Positions 31,045-33,956 of a DNA stretch of 33,956 nt are shown piece after piece. Position numbers and translations under genes: made by a program. Position 1 is the first letter of the stretch, and every line of letters begins with the position of its first letter. This DNA is from Ignavibacteria bacterium (lineage in GTDB: Bacteria; Bacteroidota; Ignavibacteria; Kapaibacteriales; UBA4661). Location: the NCBI GenBank assembly GCA_014654705.1, contig JACVZY010000074.1, forward strand, positions 1-33,956. Reading direction: 5' to 3'. The notes beneath the pieces are model-generated. The model ran no database searches. It worked only from the letters and a program-made list of their open reading frames with translations, and was not told where the DNA came from.

Positions 31045-33429
31045 ATGAAACGAACAGAAACGATTGCCTTTCGTATTTTCGTTCCTATTACCGCAACAAT
31101 CCTAGTTGTAATTGCCTTAGTTGTGGTAGCACTGCGCTTTGGCATTAAGAACCGCGTGGAGACTGATGCGGCGCAGCAAACACAAAATGTCATTCAGCTT
31201 GTCAGTTCTGACCTCGGTATTACCGAATCTCTTATGCAAGAGCGCGTCCATGCGGCGATGAGAATGCTGATGGAAGAAGGAAAAAAAATGGGTGCTCCGA
31301 CACTTGGCATTCCAACACAAGTTGGTCAAGAAACAGTGCCAACACTGAGCTTTGGTGCAGCAGTGCAGAACAATAATTTCTTTCTCGTTGATTATGTCAA
31401 ATCCTACATGGGCGGTACAGCTACGCTCTTTGTGCGGCGCGGCGACGAATTTGTACGTGTCAGCACTAACGTTCTGAAGCCCGATGGCTCGCGGGCTATC
31501 GGCACAAAACTCGACCCCAAAGGCAAGGCGATTGCCTCTATTCGGGAAAACAAAGGATTTTACGGCGTGGTGGATATCCTCGGCAAAAAATATATCACCG
31601 GCTATGAACCGATGCGGGATTCAGCAGGCGCAACCATAGGAGTATGGTATGTGGGTTTTGCGGTTACCAGCCTTGAGCTACTGGCGGAAATTGTGGCACA
31701 GCAGCGCTTTATGAGCGACGGCGTGGTGATGCTTGTTGATAATCATCAAAATCGCAATACCGTCAGCTTCCACTCTTCGGGCGCAAGCCCCGAAATGCTA
31801 AAAGAGATTTTAGCAGCTGATAGCATGAATACTGCTGCCGGAAAGATTGTGAATGATGAATTTGTGATTACCAAAGAACCAATTGAGGCGTGGAGCTATA
31901 CCCTCGTAACCGCGTACCGCACACAAGAAGTAACAAGCCAAGTCTTCCGCATTATGTGGATAGCAACTGGAGTAGGCTTTTTTGTGGTTGTACTGCTCAT
32001 TGCCATTATTAGCCTCATTCTTCGCAATGCCGTCATTGCCCCAGTACAAGATCTTGCCGCCGCCGCACAAAAACTTGCCAGTGGCGATATTAACACCTTC
32101 GTCGAGGTCAAACGGCAGGATGAAATCGGGACACTCGCAAGTGCCTTCAACGTCATGGTAGCGGGCATACGCGAAGGAATTGAGAAACTTCGTGCCGAAA
32201 AAGCCAGCGTTCAGCGCAAAGTAGATGAAGCCGTGAAAGATTCTGAAGCACAGCGCGAATACCTTGCCGACAGCGTAGAGAATATGCTCGGCGTGGTGCA
32301 ACGTTTTGCCGTAGGAGACCTTACTGTACGCCTTCAGGTAACAAATAATGATGATATTGGGAGGCTCTATCGCGGTTTCAACGATGCTATGGATAAAATC
32401 AGGATGCTGCTTGTGCGCGTCGTGGAAGCAGTGAATACGACGGCATCATCAAGCACACAAATTCTTGCCAATGCAAGCACGATGTCGCAAGGCATTAGCA
32501 AGCAATCCGACGAAACGACACAAATAGCGGGTGCGATGGAAGAAATGACCAAAACGATTATGGACGCAACGCAGCAAGCCTCCGCCGTTTCTAACGAGGC
32601 AAGAGCAGCCAGCCAAGATGCGGTCAATGGCGGTGAGATTGTGCGCGAAACTATTGTCGGGATGGCAGCGATTGCTACATCGGTTATGAAATCCGCCCGC
32701 ACTATTGAAGAACTCGGCAAATCCAGTGAGCAAATCGGCAATGTTATTGCGGTCATTGACGAAATTGCCGACCAAACCAACCTTCTGGCGCTCAACGCTG
32801 CTATTGAAGCTGCCCGTGCAGGCGAGTCGGGAAAAGGCTTTGCGGTCGTTGCCGACGAGGTGCGCAAACTCGCCGAGCGGACACAAAAAGCGACCAAAGA
32901 AATTGCAACCACTATAGAACGCATCCAGACCGATACCCGTGAAGCGGTCAGCGCCATGCACCAAGGCAGACAAGAGGTCGAGCGCGGCACACAAGCGGCG
33001 CAGCGGGCGCAGCAAGCACTGGAGCGCATCATAGAACGTTCGTCGTCGGTCTCGACCATCATTACGCATATTGCAGCAGCCAGCGAAGAGCAGGCTTCCA
33101 CAAGCAGTGAAATCTCGCGTAATGTTGACAATATCAGCCGCGTCGCCGATGAATCTGCTCAAATGACTAAAGAAATCGAACATGCAATTCAAGACCTCAA
33201 GCGTTTAACGGCAGAATTGCAAAAGCTCGTCGGGCAGTTCCATGTTGCCCTTCCCGCAGGCTCGCCCTCCACGCCTGCCGGCGTACTATCGGCTCCACAG
33301 TCGCCTTCACTCAGTCAAGCTCCTTACCGCGATGCACAATATCAGCATATTGAGCCGCCGACTATGACCAATGCACCCGCCGCTCAGGCAAATCTGAGCG
33401 AGAACCCAGTTGAACGCTTATTACTCTAA
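31045..33429 (+). CDS. Methyl-accepting chemotaxis protein with periplasmic Cache sensor
   Basis: A 794-residue transmembrane chemoreceptor from the ATG at 31045, with a G-rich ACGGGG 8-12 bases before it; an in-frame GTG at 30979 is less likely. Order: TM1 (about 9-34); a periplasmic single-Cache-type sensor (about 35-300, with [31 protein letters not shown] and [19 protein letters not shown]); TM2 (about 302-328); a HAMP domain (329-385); a second HAMP-like segment (about 413-465); then the cytoplasmic coiled-coil signalling domain. The highly conserved tip for CheA/CheW binding is at about 573-613 ([21 protein letters not shown]). It has a Pro/Ser/Ala-rich C-terminal tail without a CheR-docking pentapeptide. 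No che genes are nearby. The ligand is unknown; Cache domains usually bind small organic acids or amino acids. Confidence 0.96.
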   Translation: MKRTETIAFRIFVPITATILVVIALVVVALRFGIKNRVETDAAQQTQNVIQLVSSDLGITESLMQERVHAAMRMLMEEGKKMGAPTLGIPTQVGQETVPTLSFGAAVQNNNFFLVDYVKSYMGGTATLFVRRGDEFVRVSTNVLKPDGSRAIGTKLDPKGKAIASIRENKGFYGVVDILGKKYITGYEPMRDSAGATIGVWYVGFAVTSLELLAEIVAQQRFMSDGVVMLVDNHQNRNTVSFHSSGASPEMLKEILAADSMNTAAGKIVNDEFVITKEPIEAWSYTLVTAYRTQEVTSQVFRIMWIATGVGFFVVVLLIAIISLILRNAVIAPVQDLAAAAQKLASGDINTFVEVKRQDEIGTLASAFNVMVAGIREGIEKLRAEKASVQRKVDEAVKDSEAQREYLADSVENMLGVVQRFAVGDLTVRLQVTNNDDIGRLYRGFNDAMDKIRMLLVRVVEAVNTTASSSTQILANASTMSQGISKQSDETTQIAGAMEEMTKTIMDATQQASAVSNEARAASQDAVNGGEIVRETIVGMAAIATSVMKSARTIEELGKSSEQIGNVIAVIDEIADQTNLLALNAAIEAARAGESGKGFAVVADEVRKLAERTQKATKEIATTIERIQTDTREAVSAMHQGRQEVERGTQAAQRAQQALERIIERSSSVSTIITHIAAASEEQASTSSEISRNVDNISRVADESAQMTKEIEHAIQDLKRLTAELQKLVGQFHVALPAGSPSTPAGVLSAPQSPSLSQAPYRDAQYQHIEPPTMTNAPAAQANLSENPVERLLL

Positions 33430-33551
33430 ACACCCATTGCAAATCTTCTCCCGGAAGCATAGCAGACAAGAAGCACACACGAACAGGTGTAAACATGCCG
33501 CTAAGCCTCAACACTATACCACACTCCAATACAATCGGCAGAGATTCATCC

Positions 33552-33857
33552 ATGTATGTTATTCTTCTGAAGTACATCAAGCCTCTTGAGGAAGTAGATA
33601 CGCTATTAGCCGCACATATTGAGTTCCTTGATACCCAGTATAAAAAAGGAATATTCATTGCATCGGGCGCACGAATACCAAGAACAGGAGGTGTCATATT
33701 GGCTGCAGGACTTGACATAGCAGCGCTCAATGATATTTTGAAACAAGATCCGTTCTCTATGGCGAAGGTAGCCGAGTATGAAATCATAGAATTTTCTCCA
33801 AGCAGGATGGCAGAGGGATTCAAGCAATTTGCCGTCCCGAAAAATCCATCTATATGA
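33552..33857 (+). CDS. YciI-like small protein
   Basis: A 101-residue protein from the ATG at 33552, where homology-like sequence starts (MYVILLKYIKPLEEVDTLLAAHIEFLDTQYKKGIFIASG). The 19 residues encoded before it in frame look non-coding. YciI-family proteins have a dimeric alpha/beta ferredoxin-like fold with a conserved His in the AH..FL helix, here H21 with D25 close by. The pattern GIFIASGARIPRTGGVILAAG and the later DPFSMAKVAEYEIIEF fit the family well. The biochemical role is generally unknown. It lies 122 bases after the chemoreceptor gene on the same strand, so read-through is possible but a functional link is not implied. Confidence 0.85.
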   Translation: MYVILLKYIKPLEEVDTLLAAHIEFLDTQYKKGIFIASGARIPRTGGVILAAGLDIAALNDILKQDPFSMAKVAEYEIIEFSPSRMAEGFKQFAVPKNPSI

Positions 33858-33956
33858 TACGCATTTTGTCAACATTGCTTAACTTGCTGTTCCCGCACCA
33901 ATTATGCCAATTAAAAGTTAAAACTGGATTGCCCAGATAATCGTGATAGAAGAAAT

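Noticed and set aside
33495-33551. Upstream start of the YciI-like protein
   Set aside because: The family fold starts at MYVILLKYI; the 19 extra residues show no similarity to the family.
1-33956. tRNA or rRNA genes
   Set aside because: I looked for the GGTTCRAATCC-type arm and for conserved 16S/23S stretches on both strands and recognised none.

Overview
The window looks like chromosome from a member of the Bacteroidota/Chlorobiota (FCB) group. Two giant exported proteins end in type IX secretion (T9SS) sorting tails. Several genes are preceded by the Bacteroidota-type promoter (-33 TTTG/TTG, about 20 bases, -7 TAnnTTTG), and Shine-Dalgarno sites are mostly weak or absent. Ribosomal protein L33 is the zinc-free form with the insertion usual in that group, and ProRS is the eukaryote/archaeal-like type. 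A Cache chemoreceptor suggests a motile or taxis-competent organism, and an early-branching lineage such as Ignavibacteria/Kapabacteria would fit. That placement is inference; no 16S gene is present.

Layout. 1-835: a tightly packed cassette in which a small DUF559 (Vsr/PD-(D/E)XK-like) gene sits inside nested direct, tandem and inverted GGGGGATT-type repeats. 1072-1899: a small exported protein with a FlgD-like Ig domain. 2280-4487 (-): a fused alpha/beta 2-oxoacid dehydrogenase E1. 4750-12447 (-): a giant surface protein (7 delta-60 units, 11 repeats of about 120 aa, 7 IPT/TIG domains, T9SS tail). 12764-13384 (-): an orphan NarL-type response regulator directly upstream of it. 13637-13816 (-): rpmG. 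13947-16010 (-): a second, more GC-rich fused E1. 16339-25503 (-): an even larger T9SS protein with about 19 copies of a repeat I cannot name, then 6 IPT/TIG domains. 25504-26737: a gene-free stretch with several dyads. 26913-28412 (-): proS. 28648-29703 (-): M48 metalloprotease. 29889-30656 (-): Yip1-like membrane protein. 31045-33429 (+): methyl-accepting chemotaxis protein. 33552-33857 (+): YciI-like protein.

Two kinds of dispersed repeat run through the non-coding DNA. One is the DUF559-associated family at the left end. The other is a REPIN-like element found four times (2071-2165, 16057-16149, 26738-26890, 28518-28578): two inverted copies of a short hairpin, mostly with a GTAG foot, which is the hallmark of substrates of REP-associated tyrosine transposases. 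No such transposase is in the window. The most promising candidate for an undescribed system is the DUF559 gene plus its repeats, which looks like a nuclease-fold counterpart of the RAYT/REP pairing. The genes otherwise fall into three themes: surface display (two giants, the FlgD-like protein and possibly the regulator), central 2-oxoacid metabolism (two E1s), and housekeeping or membrane functions.
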